Of a DNA stretch of 64,000 nt, positions 26,910 through 35,116 are shown piece by piece. The translations under genes and the position numbers were made by a program. Source of the DNA: Pseudoalteromonas piscicida. Lineage in GTDB: Bacteria > Pseudomonadota > Gammaproteobacteria > Enterobacterales > Alteromonadaceae. The stretch lies in the NCBI RefSeq assembly GCF_000238315.3, contig NZ_CP011924.1, forward strand, positions 641,501 through 705,500, read 5' to 3'. Below the pieces are notes generated by a model. The model was not told the DNA's origin. It worked only from the letters and a program-made list of their open reading frames with translations, and did no database searches. The first letter of the stretch is position 1, and every line of letters begins with the position of its first letter.

Positions 26910-27116
26910 TCAATCTTCATCCTTTTTTGGATTGTTTTGAGGCGTGTTGTTTTTGGACGTTGCCTTATCTTTGTCAAAAGGCGCCGTCTGCTCGTCGATC
27001 TTCTTTTTCATTTCAAATTTGGCGGAATACTTTAACAACGCAATATTGCTCCAAATCACCCCTAACACGCCAACAATGATCAAGATCACTTGCCATGTCT
27101 CTAATTGATTGCCCAT
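26910..27116 (-). CDS. DUF2897-like small membrane protein
   Basis: A 68-residue protein with one membrane helix (about residues 8-28, ILIIVGVLGVIWSNIALL) followed by LKYSAKFEMKKK, which resembles the DUF2897 family of short gammaproteobacterial membrane proteins. The tail is Lys/Asp/Asn-rich. AAGGAGC lies 5-11 bases upstream of the ATG on the minus strand, a strong ribosome binding site that supports it being real. The function is unknown. Confidence 0.65.
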   Translation of the reverse strand: MGNQLETWQVILIIVGVLGVIWSNIALLKYSAKFEMKKKIDEQTAPFDKDKATSKNNTPQNNPKKDED

Positions 27117-27261
27117 TCTAGCTCCTTAAAAAAGCCCTATTTTTTAAATTTGTCCTGAAATAGGTGAGCATTTTAGCGCGACTGTTGATATTATTCACCA
27201 CCTAGTCATTTCGCGATAATTATGCTGCATATATTTACATTCTGAGGATAATAGCGCATTC

Positions 27262-27684
27262 ATGGAACAAGTGTTAATTTGGCCTGCCCAGTATCCCATG
27301 CTGTTAAAGGGGTTAATCGAACAAAACGGTGCTTACATTCTAGATGCCATAGAGGCATGGCCGAATTGCCAACAAATGAAAGATGAGCAGGGCGTAACGA
27401 CCACTGTTCTACCTCCTTTATTTTATCTCGCTTGGTTACGACCGCTAGAGCCGTTCGAAGCCTGTTATTTTCAGCATATTGATGACTATGACGATAAACA
27501 GCGTCAATACGTTAATAGCGTAATTCAACACATTGAGGAAAATGATACTGATCAGGATGAGCTAATAAAAACACTTATTCAGCGTCTTGGTCAGTACTCT
27601 AACATTCAAGCTCAGGCACAAGAGCAAAGTTTATCGTTTGTAGAGCTGCTCTGTGACAAACATTATGAAAAAACGCTGATATAG
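27262..27684 (+). CDS. Ankyrin-repeat membrane protein, N-terminal part, ended by an in-frame TAG
   Basis: A 140-residue frame that stops at a TAG (27682-27684) yet continues in the same frame without another stop to 28596. The residues on both sides of the stop (HYEKTLI-stop-LLEKGLKFSAKEI) read like one ankyrin-type helix, and the second part has no ribosome binding site for a separate start. The simplest reading is one gene of about 444 codons interrupted by a nonsense change (for example GAG, CAG or AAG to TAG). The N-terminal part itself has no motif I recognise and is rich in Gln, Glu and Asp. It may be a pseudogene. Confidence 0.65.
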   Translation: MEQVLIWPAQYPMLLKGLIEQNGAYILDAIEAWPNCQQMKDEQGVTTTVLPPLFYLAWLRPLEPFEACYFQHIDDYDDKQRQYVNSVIQHIEENDTDQDELIKTLIQRLGQYSNIQAQAQEQSLSFVELLCDKHYEKTLI

Positions 27685-27687
27685 CTA

Positions 27688-28596
27688 TTGGAGAAAGGGC
27701 TTAAATTTAGCGCGAAAGAAATTGTTGCTCTGTGGTGCAACAGCTCGGAGGCAACACATACGGCACTATTGACGCATATTGATACTTGTCTGCTTGACCG
27801 AGCAGCTACTGCTAAACTAGCAACGGATAGTTTGCTGGATGGACAGCAGACTTTTGAGCTCCTTTGCGCTATGTGTGACAAAGATGAAGTGACGGGTCTT
27901 TTGGAACAAGCGCTATTGTTCCAGCTAACCCAGCAACAGGTGAAGCAATCAGCGATTATTACGCTAGTAACGCAGGGCGCGAAAGGAACGGCAAGAGATA
28001 GCAGCGGGCGCTCTGCCATTATGTTGGCGGTTGAAAATGGTTTTGTGAGTGCGGTTGAAACTATGTTGCCGCACCATAAAGTAAATGAATTGGACGAGTC
28101 GGGCAGGAACTTAATGCATTATGCGGCGGCATCGAACTCTGCTGCTATGATCGAAATGATTTTTGAACATGGTGATGACCCGACGCTTGCGGATATTCAT
28201 GGCGACACCCCTTACCGTGTGGCTATGAAAAATCAGGCGCTTACTTCTAAGCAAACATTTGAACAGCACGGTATTATCGAGCTTTCTAACGAGGCAAAGT
28301 ATCAAAAAATAAAAACCGTCCATATTCTTTATGCCTTTGCTGCTATTTTGCTACCACTTCAGTTATTTTTATTTTTTACTGATGAGGTTGATGAAAAAAC
28401 CATTGCAACACTTGTCACTACGGCTGCTTCTATCGCAATTTTTGTTTTTGCGAGACGAAAACGCAGTAACCCTCTATACCCGAATAGCTCAACACCTTGG
28501 TCACTTATCGGGGTAAATGCGTTAGCTTGGCTTAGTATTGGTGTGCAGGTATTGTTTTCAGTATTGGTGTTGATAGCCGTACTCTCGTTGCAGTAG
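27688..28596 (+). CDS. Ankyrin-repeat membrane protein, C-terminal part (same frame as the preceding piece)
   Basis: About 302 residues are readable from a weak TTG at 27688, in the same frame as the upstream piece. Ankyrin-like repeats are seen at DSSGRSAIMLAVENGFVSAV, DESGRNLMHYAAASNSAAMI and DIHGDTPYRVAMKNQ. They are followed by three hydrophobic segments (about residues 208-228, 240-252 and 270-300), so the protein should be tail-anchored in the inner membrane with the repeats in the cytoplasm. There is no Shine-Dalgarno at the internal start, which argues that this part is not expressed alone. A bidirectional terminator follows. Confidence 0.65.
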   Translation: MEKGLKFSAKEIVALWCNSSEATHTALLTHIDTCLLDRAATAKLATDSLLDGQQTFELLCAMCDKDEVTGLLEQALLFQLTQQQVKQSAIITLVTQGAKGTARDSSGRSAIMLAVENGFVSAVETMLPHHKVNELDESGRNLMHYAAASNSAAMIEMIFEHGDDPTLADIHGDTPYRVAMKNQALTSKQTFEQHGIIELSNEAKYQKIKTVHILYAFAAILLPLQLFLFFTDEVDEKTIATLVTTAASIAIFVFARRKRSNPLYPNSSTPWSLIGVNALAWLSIGVQVLFSVLVLIAVLSLQ

Positions 28597-28631
28597 CTTA
28601 CCATATCAAATAATACCAAGGCATGAATACG

Positions 28632-28670
28632 AAAAAAGCGCAGTTACTTCATTGAAGACTGCGCTTTTTT
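28632..28670. terminator. Bidirectional terminator between the ankyrin and DUF2069 genes
   Basis: Stem AAAAAAGCGCAGT / ACTGCGCTTTTTT with a 13-base loop; T runs serve both strands of this convergent junction. Confidence 0.9.
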
Positions 28671-28691
28671 AATGGAGTTACGCAAGCGAGA

Positions 28692-29129
28692 TTATGACTC
28701 TTTATGTTCGTGAGCAGCCTTTTCGTCAGCAAGGTCTTCTTTTAACTTGCGGATCTTCAATCCTAACTCTTGGCCTCTGTGTCTTGCGTAGTAAGTGCAA
28801 CCAATAAACATGGAGGTTGCAAAGCCAATCTCAAGCAGGACTAACACTAGCTCGTCAGGAGATGTCCACAACAGGGTAAAGCCGTGGATAAAATAAAACA
28901 TCACGACAAAGTTTGCCCACGCATAAGTGTATGGCTTATCCTGTAAAATACCTTTAAGCGGGAGTAATAAAGGTAAAACGTACACCACAAAGACAAAGCC
29001 CAAGCTGTAACCTTCTCTTGGTGCAAGCACAAAGAGCCACAGTGGCATCAGGATCAACAGACCAAAATATCCAACTAGCGCACAGAGTTGAAAGCGTCTA
29101 GTGATGGGCTTTTTTGCAATTTCATTCAT
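28692..29129 (-). CDS. DUF2069 family membrane protein
   Basis: A 145-residue inner-membrane protein with four hydrophobic segments and a charged tail (LKIRKLKEDLADEKAAHEHKES). The ATG at 29129 overlaps the wrbA stop as ATGA, which fixes the start. The family is found behind wrbA in many gammaproteobacteria, and the segment YTYAWANFVVMFYFIHGFTL is typical. Its function is unknown; linkage suggests a link to envelope or redox homeostasis. It is last in the arsC-wrbA-DUF2069 operon. Confidence 0.85.
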   Translation of the reverse strand: MNEIAKKPITRRFQLCALVGYFGLLILMPLWLFVLAPREGYSLGFVFVVYVLPLLLPLKGILQDKPYTYAWANFVVMFYFIHGFTLLWTSPDELVLVLLEIGFATSMFIGCTYYARHRGQELGLKIRKLKEDLADEKAAHEHKES

Positions 29130-29677
29130 GTTAACTTTTCCGCGACGCGTAGCAGTCGACTCGCTGCTGCACGACAAATTTTGATTTCTGTTTGAGTGAG
29201 TGAAGTATTGTTTTGGCTGCCTGCAACGTGTGTTGCACCGTAGGGGGTCCCGCCCATTTCGGTCGCCAAAAGCTCTGGAACATCATAGGGGATACCTAAC
29301 AACATCATGCCGTGGTGTAATAACGGTAACGAGAGGTTAAGTAGGGTAGCCTCATTGCCACCGTGCATACTGCTTGAAGACGAAAATACGCAGGCTGGTT
29401 TATCGATAAGCGCGCCTTTAAGCCACAGATCGCTGGTGGTTTCCCAAAACGCTTTCGCTTGAGCTGCCATCATACCAAAGCGTGTAGGAGTGCCAAACGC
29501 CAAACCGTCGCACCCTACTAAATCTTGCTTTGTTACGACCACATCATGGTCTTGACGTTTCTCAAAAACGCGTACTATGGCTTCACCGCCTTGTGAAACT
29601 ATGGTGTCTGCAAATTCGTGCGCCATATTCGCCACGGAGCCATGACTGGAATGGTATAAAATAAGAATTTTACTCAT
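29126..29677 (-). CDS. wrbA: NAD(P)H:quinone oxidoreductase WrbA
   Basis: A flavodoxin-like quinone reductase of 183 residues that reduces quinones by two electrons in the cytoplasm. It shows the FMN phosphate loop YHSSHGSVANMA, the GLAFGTPTRFGMMAAQ segment and the SSSSMHGGNEATLL region typical of WrbA. It is translationally coupled on both sides: its ATG shares a base with the arsC stop, and its stop overlaps the DUF2069 start. It is slightly shorter than E. coli WrbA (198). Confidence 0.9.
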   Translation of the reverse strand: MSKILILYHSSHGSVANMAHEFADTIVSQGGEAIVRVFEKRQDHDVVVTKQDLVGCDGLAFGTPTRFGMMAAQAKAFWETTSDLWLKGALIDKPACVFSSSSSMHGGNEATLLNLSLPLLHHGMMLLGIPYDVPELLATEMGGTPYGATHVAGSQNNTSLTQTEIKICRAAASRLLRVAEKLT

Positions 29678-30024
29678 TACAGGATATCAAGCACTGACTC
29701 TGGGGGTCTACCAATTGCTGCCTTGTCACCTTTGACAACGATAGGACGCTCAATCAGTTTAGGGTTTTCAAGCATGGCTGTGCGCAGTGTCGCTTCGTCC
29801 GAGTCTTTCGATAGTCCAAGCTCTTTGTAGAGCGTCTCTTTGCTGCGGACGAGCTGGTGAGCAGAACTAAATCCAAGTTTAGAAAGTAAATTAGCCAAAG
29901 TGTCACTATCAATTGGCGTCTTTAGGTATTCAATAACGGTAGGATTAACGCCATTGGACTCTAGTAAAGCTAGGGTTTCACGTGATTTTGAACAGCGCGG
30001 GTTGTGATAGATTTCTACTGACAT
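29677..30024 (-). CDS. arsC: ArsC family arsenate-reductase-like protein
   Basis: A 115-residue thioredoxin-fold protein with the family opening IYHNPRCSKSRETL (catalytic cysteine in NPRCSKS) and the late LIERPIVVKGDKAAIGRPPE segment. It is the short YfgD-like type, commonly linked with wrbA and bepA (yfgC) rather than with arsenic resistance genes, so arsenate reduction in vivo is uncertain. It heads the arsC-wrbA-DUF2069 operon. Confidence 0.88.
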   Translation of the reverse strand: MSVEIYHNPRCSKSRETLALLESNGVNPTVIEYLKTPIDSDTLANLLSKLGFSSAHQLVRSKETLYKELGLSKDSDEATLRTAMLENPKLIERPIVVKGDKAAIGRPPESVLDIL

Positions 30025-30141
30025 GATTTCGCTCTATTTTGCTCTAAGTCGTAATGTAAACGGATCATAGCTTAATGTAGAGATGACGAAAAGCGATGTG
30101 CAAGAAAATTGGCTTAAATACGTTTTTACTATTGCTGTAAG

Positions 30142-30170
30142 AAATCGCTAAGCCTACAGCTTAGCGATTT
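30142..30170. terminator. Hairpin at the end of bepA
   Basis: A perfect 12-bp stem AAATCGCTAAGC / GCTTAGCGATTT with a 5-base loop. The bepA stop codon lies in the loop and right arm. A T run (CTTTTT) follows only on the plus strand, so its efficiency as a bepA terminator is uncertain. Confidence 0.55.
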
Positions 30171-31605
30171 CTTTTTGCATATTACGGTATTGGCTAAGTA
30201 GTGCCTTTAACCTTGTACGCTTGATATCTTCTTTGTCTTCAACATGATTGAGTGCACGTTGTACTTCGTCTGCTGCCTTATTAAATGCACCGTACTGGGC
30301 ATAGACACTCGCTTTTGACTCATGGTAAGCCGCCTTGTTTTCTTGGGCTTCGTAGGCTTGTGTGAGTAAATCACGAGCGAGGATATGATCTGGTTTCTCA
30401 AGCAAAAAGATCTTAAGCAATTGCTCTGCAACTTCATACTGTTTTGCTTTTATGGCGGCATTAGCATAATTCAGTGTGATAACTTGGTTATTGGGCCTAA
30501 GTTGATGTTGAGCTTGAAGCATCTCAACGGCTTTGTCTGAGTGCTGTGTCGCAATTAAATAATCGGTATACACATCAAGATAAAACAGGTTATTTGGATC
30601 TTTTTCTAACAACTCATCCAATAATTTGCCAGCTTCTTCGTACTTCTTTTGATCGAGTAACGTAATTGCTAATCCGTATTGTAGGGCGCGCTTGTCGAGC
30701 TCTGCTGAGTGTTTTAGAGCGTTTTTGAAAAACGCTTCTCCAGCATCTTCTGAATAATAGTATCGTGCAAGCACACGGCTTTTAGCCAACGCGTAGGAAA
30801 GGCTTGAGGGGTAATGCTTTTTCTCGAATTGTTGTGCTCTAAGTCTAACGTCCGATACTCGACTGTCGGGTAACGGGTGCGTAAGCAAAAATGCGGGTGG
30901 CTTATTTTTAAAGCGAATTTGATCCGAGAGCTTAGTTAAAAATTCACTGGCCGCATAGGGGTCAAAGCCTGCTTTATGTAATGTATTCATACCAAATCGG
31001 TCGGCTTCTTGCTCCGCTTTTCGGCTATGCGTTAGTTGGTTCAACGATGATTGCGTTTGGCTTGCGGATAAAATGGCGATACCTGCATCTGGGGCAACAA
31101 CGGTTGCCAAAATACCAGTAATAAGCCCCGCTATGGTCAAGGCGCTGTTGTCTTTTGCGTTTTGTACGCGGCGTGCTAAATGACGTTGGGTAACGTGCGC
31201 AATTTCGTGGCCAATAACGGATGCTAATTGACTCTCGTTATCGGATTGCGCAATGAGTCCCGTATGTACACCAACGTGGCCCCCGTAAAAAGCGAAGGCA
31301 TTAATATCTTTGTTATTTATCCAAAAAAAAGTAAATGGAAAGCGTACGTCATTAGCATTGGCGACGAGGCGATTGCCCAGGCTAGTTAAGTACTCTTCAA
31401 GTACCGGATCGCCAACCACAGGGGAGCGCGAGCGTAGCTGCATCATCATGACTTCGCCGATCGCTTGCTCTTTTTCAATAGGTAGTACTTGGAGAGCTGA
31501 AGTGCCTAAATCTGGTAATTTCAGCTCTGCTTGTGCAATAGCGCTGCTTGATGCAGCGAGCGCAAATGTTAAAACGATTGAATTTAATAGGGGCTTTAAC
31601 CGCAT
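30154..31605 (-). CDS. bepA: M48 family periplasmic protease, BepA-like (beta-barrel assembly-enhancing)
   Basis: A 483-residue periplasmic zinc protease, close to E. coli BepA (487). A signal peptide (ALAASSSAIAQA) precedes the M48 domain with HEIAHVTQRH at about residues 136-145 and the third ligand in KAEQEADRFG. The C-terminal half has TPR-like helices (KYEEAGKLLDELLEKDPNN, YEVAEQLLKIFLLEKPDH). BepA assists outer-membrane protein and LptD assembly and degrades stalled forms. It lies next to the arsC-wrbA unit, as in many relatives, and one base after the upstream unknown gene, so those two are probably cotranscribed. Confidence 0.92.
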   Translation of the reverse strand: MRLKPLLNSIVLTFALAASSSAIAQAELKLPDLGTSALQVLPIEKEQAIGEVMMMQLRSRSPVVGDPVLEEYLTSLGNRLVANANDVRFPFTFFWINNKDINAFAFYGGHVGVHTGLIAQSDNESQLASVIGHEIAHVTQRHLARRVQNAKDNSALTIAGLITGILATVVAPDAGIAILSASQTQSSLNQLTHSRKAEQEADRFGMNTLHKAGFDPYAASEFLTKLSDQIRFKNKPPAFLLTHPLPDSRVSDVRLRAQQFEKKHYPSSLSYALAKSRVLARYYYSEDAGEAFFKNALKHSAELDKRALQYGLAITLLDQKKYEEAGKLLDELLEKDPNNLFYLDVYTDYLIATQHSDKAVEMLQAQHQLRPNNQVITLNYANAAIKAKQYEVAEQLLKIFLLEKPDHILARDLLTQAYEAQENKAAYHESKASVYAQYGAFNKAADEVQRALNHVEDKEDIKRTRLKALLSQYRNMQKEIAKL

Positions 31606-31606
31606 T

Positions 31607-32272
31607 TTAATCCCTTTTAAGGTCTTCTCCGAGCATGATCCTAGCTAAGTCAACTTCATCATTGCATGCTCGAGCATCTTTTTCGCAAAGTTGGTAAAAA
31701 TCTTTTATTGAGACCCCGCCAACGCTGGTGATGTTCAATTCTTTTTGCAAAAACGTCACTGTCATATGTAGCACTTTGTGCGCATGAAGTATTAAAGCTT
31801 TGTCGGCTATATCACCACGTTCAAAGTAAAACGCAATGAATTTATGGAGCTGGTTGATGCGCAGTAAGTTTTTCATCGTGTGCGGATCCCACACTCGGAA
31901 TTCTAAAAAACGATTATCTTTAACATAGGCATCAATCTTGGTGCCTTTGGCTATTGGGTAAGCCCAAAGCTCAAAGCCTCTATCAGTAAATGCTTGATGT
32001 AATGCTATTTGAGGTTTATTGTCACAGTGGATTATGCCACTGTCGTCTTCATAACCACCTAACAGTTCTATATTCCAGTTTCGCTTATCTAGCAAACGTT
32101 TTACTGCATTATCAAAGCCGTGATGGAGCAGACCTTCGCATTCGCTTACCGCAGAAGCGACAAGGTGATAAAAAGGCGGAAGTTCACCCCAATTAATTTG
32201 CTTTTTGTACCAATTTATTTCTTTTAGTGTTGGATTGGCTGGCAATCGGGCCTTATTATTAACGCCTGGCAT
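31607..32272 (-). CDS. Conserved-looking protein of unknown function upstream of bepA
   Basis: A 221-residue soluble protein that I do not recognise. The ATG at 32272 is preferred over a TTG four codons earlier because GGGAA precedes it. It has no signal peptide or membrane helix. Visible stretches are NWYKKQINWGELPPFYHLVASA near the start, FELWAYPIAKGTKIDAYVKD in the middle, and a helical C-terminal half with acidic and cysteine residues (YQLCEKDARACNDEVDLARI). Only one base separates its stop from the bepA start, suggesting coupled translation. Confidence 0.65.
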   Translation of the reverse strand: MPGVNNKARLPANPTLKEINWYKKQINWGELPPFYHLVASAVSECEGLLHHGFDNAVKRLLDKRNWNIELLGGYEDDSGIIHCDNKPQIALHQAFTDRGFELWAYPIAKGTKIDAYVKDNRFLEFRVWDPHTMKNLLRINQLHKFIAFYFERGDIADKALILHAHKVLHMTVTFLQKELNITSVGGVSIKDFYQLCEKDARACNDEVDLARIMLGEDLKRD

Positions 32273-32337
32273 TAAGATTCCCAAGAAGTAGAGTATGCTA
32301 TTAAGAATAAACCATCAACGCCTTGAGGGCTACCGCA

Positions 32338-32589
32338 TTGAGTGATTTGTGTGGAGACAAGACAACAAAATTTGTACATGATTTGCGAGAATTTACCTGT
32401 CCCGCATTATTTGTTCAGTTTAAGTGGCGGTTAAAGCGCCATGACTATACTCTAGGCAAACTAAAGTTGCTGATGAGTCAGGATCAAAGCTTGTTAGACA
32501 TAAAAAAATATTTGGATGGTAACTCAGTGAGTTACCAAATTATTGAAATTGAAAGCGGTGAAGTGTGTTTGGAGATCATGGATGTTTGA
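32338..32589 (+). CDS. TusA-like (SirA/YedF family) protein
   Basis: An 83-residue protein with the TusA-type pattern: a first strand FVHDLREFTCPALFVQFKWRL in which CPA corresponds to the conserved Cys-Pro motif, then a helix, and a C-terminal strand (SYQIIEIESGEVCLEIM). TusA proteins carry persulfide sulfur; relatives have other roles. The start is uncertain: a TTG at 32338 with GAGGG upstream is favoured, with TTG at 32323 as an alternative. It overlaps the transporter gene and is probably cotranscribed with it, an arrangement often seen for this family beside PerM-type proteins. Confidence 0.65.
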   Translation: MSDLCGDKTTKFVHDLREFTCPALFVQFKWRLKRHDYTLGKLKLLMSQDQSLLDIKKYLDGNSVSYQIIEIESGEVCLEIMDV

Positions 32590-33649
32590 GTTAGTAAAAG
32601 CGTGGTATATCAAAAAGTTTTCAGATCCACATTCCGTTACTCTATTGCTGATGCTAGTTGCTACGGTTGCTTTGCTGTACTTTTTTGGCAGTTATGTCAT
32701 GCCGGTACTGGTCGCAATTGTCATTGCTTATTTACTAGAATGGCCAGTGAACAAGCTCACCCGAGTGACTGGCAGTAGGATGTTATCAGCAGTAGTGGTA
32801 ATGGCGGTATTTGTGGGGGTCGCTTTGGGGCTGGTATTTGGTATCGTTCCCGTTCTGTGGCAACAGTTAAGTAACCTGCTCCAAGAAAGTCCAACTATGG
32901 TAGAAGAGGGTAAGGACTTCCTGTTACATTTACCAGAATACTATCCGACGCTGATCTCTACAACTCAGGTACAGGCAATTGTGAGCTCTGTGGAAAGCAA
33001 ACTGTTAGAGCTTGGCGAAGTTATTGTCTCAGCCTCATTAACTTCATTAAAAGACGCTGTCGCTTGGATGATTTATTTAGTCTTAGTGCCGCTGCTTGCT
33101 TTTTTCATGTTGAAAGACAAATCAGAGCTTACATCTGGAATTTCAAAAATTATACCCAAGGACAGAAAGCTCATTTCACAAGTGTGGCACGAGATGGACC
33201 AACAAATCATGAATTATATTCGTGGTAAAGTTTTTGAGATTGTCATCGTTGGTGTAGTGAGCTTTGTGACCTTTTCTATTTTGGATTTACGTTATGCTGC
33301 ACTACTGGGGACGTTGGTTGGGCTCTCTGTACTTATCCCATTTATTGGTGCTGCACTCGTTACCTTACCCGTTGCCGCAGTTGCTTTGTTTCAATTTGGG
33401 CTAGCGCCAGAATTTTGGACTATTCTCATCGCGTACGGCATTATTCAAGCATTAGATGGTAATGTTTTAGTGCCGTTATTGTTTTCAGAAGCTGTGGATC
33501 TCAACCCTGTTTATATCATTGTTGCAGTGTTATTTTTTGGTGGTTTATGGGGATTTTGGGGGGTATTCTTTGCGATTCCACTTGCATCTCTGGTCAAGGC
33601 GCTGATCAATGCATGGTCGAGTAAGAGTGAAGAACTGTTGGCGAAATAG
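32582..33649 (+). CDS. AI-2E family (PerM-type) transporter
   Basis: A 355-residue inner-membrane protein with about seven to eight helices. The typical PerM features are YFFGSYVMPVLVAIVIAYLLEW near the N-terminus, a periplasmic helical region, then VLVPLLAFFMLKDK and the C-terminal PLLFSEAVDLNPVYIIVAVL and GFWGVFFAIPLA segments. Members export varied small molecules or act as antiporters; the substrate is unknown. The ATG at 32582 has GGAG seven bases upstream inside the TusA-like gene, whose stop it overlaps. A perfect palindrome follows the gene. Confidence 0.85.
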   Translation: MFELVKAWYIKKFSDPHSVTLLLMLVATVALLYFFGSYVMPVLVAIVIAYLLEWPVNKLTRVTGSRMLSAVVVMAVFVGVALGLVFGIVPVLWQQLSNLLQESPTMVEEGKDFLLHLPEYYPTLISTTQVQAIVSSVESKLLELGEVIVSASLTSLKDAVAWMIYLVLVPLLAFFMLKDKSELTSGISKIIPKDRKLISQVWHEMDQQIMNYIRGKVFEIVIVGVVSFVTFSILDLRYAALLGTLVGLSVLIPFIGAALVTLPVAAVALFQFGLAPEFWTILIAYGIIQALDGNVLVPLLFSEAVDLNPVYIIVAVLFFGGLWGFWGVFFAIPLASLVKALINAWSSKSEELLAK

Positions 33650-33663
33650 TGAGAGTTTTTGAT

Positions 33664-33689
33664 GTTAGTCGGCTCAAGAGCCGACTAAC
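33664..33689. repeat. Perfect palindrome GTTAGTCGGCTC-AA-GAGCCGACTAAC (REP-like)
   Basis: A 12-bp stem between the convergent perM-type and lacI-type genes. It has no T run but could stop RNA decay or transcription. It resembles the GTCGGCC-TAAA-GGCCGAC hairpin at 5705-5722, suggesting a dispersed repeat family. Confidence 0.6.
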
Positions 33690-33696
33690 TAAATAG

Positions 33697-34734
33697 CTAT
33701 TGTGTGATCCTACCCGTGCTTTCACGAACCACCATACTCGGTGTGAACACATGTGAGACTTCTTTATCATTTTTTCGATGTCCCCGTGTTTTAGAAAACA
33801 ATAAACGCGCAGCATGTTCAGAAATAATGTTGTTAGCCTGATGTGCAGTCGTAAGCTTTGGCCAAGTTTGGCGGGAGAATGGAGAGTCTTCGAAGCCACT
33901 GATAGACAATTGACCCGGGATCTCTATATTCATCAGCCGCGCAGCAAATAAAGCTCCAGCGGCTACCTCATCGTTACCACCTAAAATTGCAGTGATTTGG
34001 TTTGGATTGCCATCGGCCAGCAGCGCTTTAGCGCCTTTTACCCCTGATTCAAATGAGTAAGTACCGTGATAGAGCAGTGTATCGTCTTGTTTTATATCGT
34101 GTGCTTTCAGGGCATCGCGATATCCGGCTAACCGTTCCGTCGTTGATTTGTGCTCTTCATCGCCAAGTACAAACGCAATTTTTTTATGTCCAAGTTGGAT
34201 CAAATGCTCAGTAATTTCATAGGCTGCAGCGTAGTCGTCAACAAAGATACAGTTATTTGCGCTATTTTCCGCTTCTTGCGCTCGACCTGAAAGTAGACGA
34301 ACGTAATGAATGCCCAGCTCATCTAGCATATCAATAATGGTTTGTTGCTCGGATAGAGGAGGAGTCAAGACCAAACCTGCAAGACGTGAGCGTTTGATCA
34401 TAGTGACGAATTCTTCGGCCATATTTTCCGAATTGGATTCACAGGGGTGGATGACGAGCTCATATCCTTCATCTCTACAGCGAGATAACACCCCGTTTTG
34501 CATATCAATTACATAATACGCATTGGGATTGTCGTAGACCAAGCCAATTGCAAATGAAGAAGTACCAGCTAAGTTTCTCGCAGCGATATTAGGCTGATAA
34601 TTAAGCTCTTTTACAGCCTGCATTACTTGATCGTAGGTTTTTTTTCTAACCGAAGGTTCTTTATTGATTACCCGCGATACGGTTTTCATAGATACGCCAG
34701 CTAGCTTGGCAACATCATTAATAGTGACTTTCAT
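33697..34734 (-). CDS. LacI family transcriptional regulator
   Basis: A 345-residue sugar-responsive regulator. The N-terminal helix-turn-helix and hinge are canonical (TINDVAKLAGVSMKTVSRVI, then YQPNIAARNLAG), followed by the periplasmic-binding-protein-like domain with IGLVYDNPNAYYV, GHKKIAFVLGD and SISGFEDSPFSRQTWP. It is divergent from pgi. A LacI-type operator, TGACAGCGTTGTCA, lies upstream of pgi and recurs twice before the TonB receptor. It is thus the likely regulator of sugar uptake and glucose-6-phosphate metabolism here. The inducing sugar is not evident from sequence. Confidence 0.92.
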   Translation of the reverse strand: MKVTINDVAKLAGVSMKTVSRVINKEPSVRKKTYDQVMQAVKELNYQPNIAARNLAGTSSFAIGLVYDNPNAYYVIDMQNGVLSRCRDEGYELVIHPCESNSENMAEEFVTMIKRSRLAGLVLTPPLSEQQTIIDMLDELGIHYVRLLSGRAQEAENSANNCIFVDDYAAAYEITEHLIQLGHKKIAFVLGDEEHKSTTERLAGYRDALKAHDIKQDDTLLYHGTYSFESGVKGAKALLADGNPNQITAILGGNDEVAAGALFAARLMNIEIPGQLSISGFEDSPFSRQTWPKLTTAHQANNIISEHAARLLFSKTRGHRKNDKEVSHVFTPSMVVRESTGRITQ

Positions 34735-35116
34735 GTAGTTGTTCTTCTATTTACAGGTCTGTATCGATCATTATTAAGCACAGAGGAATAGTAGCGCTTT
34801 ATGTATGCAGAAGCTAGCGCCCAATTTCTGTGATATTAAGCCGTTAAGACGAGCATCGGCTTAATAAAAGGATCATCTGTTTTTCTTAGTCTATCTAATA
34901 AGTACAGAATTTAGCACTACAATTCGCAGAAATAAATGAATGATACCGGTGTCAAAAATTTTATTTTAGGTTATTATTCGCAATGTAAAATTGAAAAGAA
35001 GCAATTTGACAGCGTTGTCATTTTGGCATAATGTGCTTGTTTAATAATGTTTCTTTGTTGTTACTACCTGAAAAGTAAGGTAACTAACAATCACTTACGT
35101 CTTAGGGGAATATGTA
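34735..35116. other. 382-bp divergent control region between lacI-type gene and pgi
   Basis: No gene is seen. It holds one LacI-type operator near pgi; AT-rich sequence around 34900-35000 probably carries promoters for both genes. No copy of the operator lies close to the regulator's own start. Confidence 0.6.
35007..35020. promoter_or_regulatory. LacI-type operator TGACAGCGTTGTCA upstream of pgi
   Basis: A near-perfect 14-base palindrome with the central CG typical of LacI-family sites, 97 bp before the pgi start. The identical 14-mer occurs at 40633 and 40946. Confidence 0.8.

Noticed and set aside
29677..30024. Arsenic resistance locus
   Set aside because: Only an ArsC-like protein of the YfgD type is present, linked to wrbA and bepA; no arsB, arsR or acr3 is seen.
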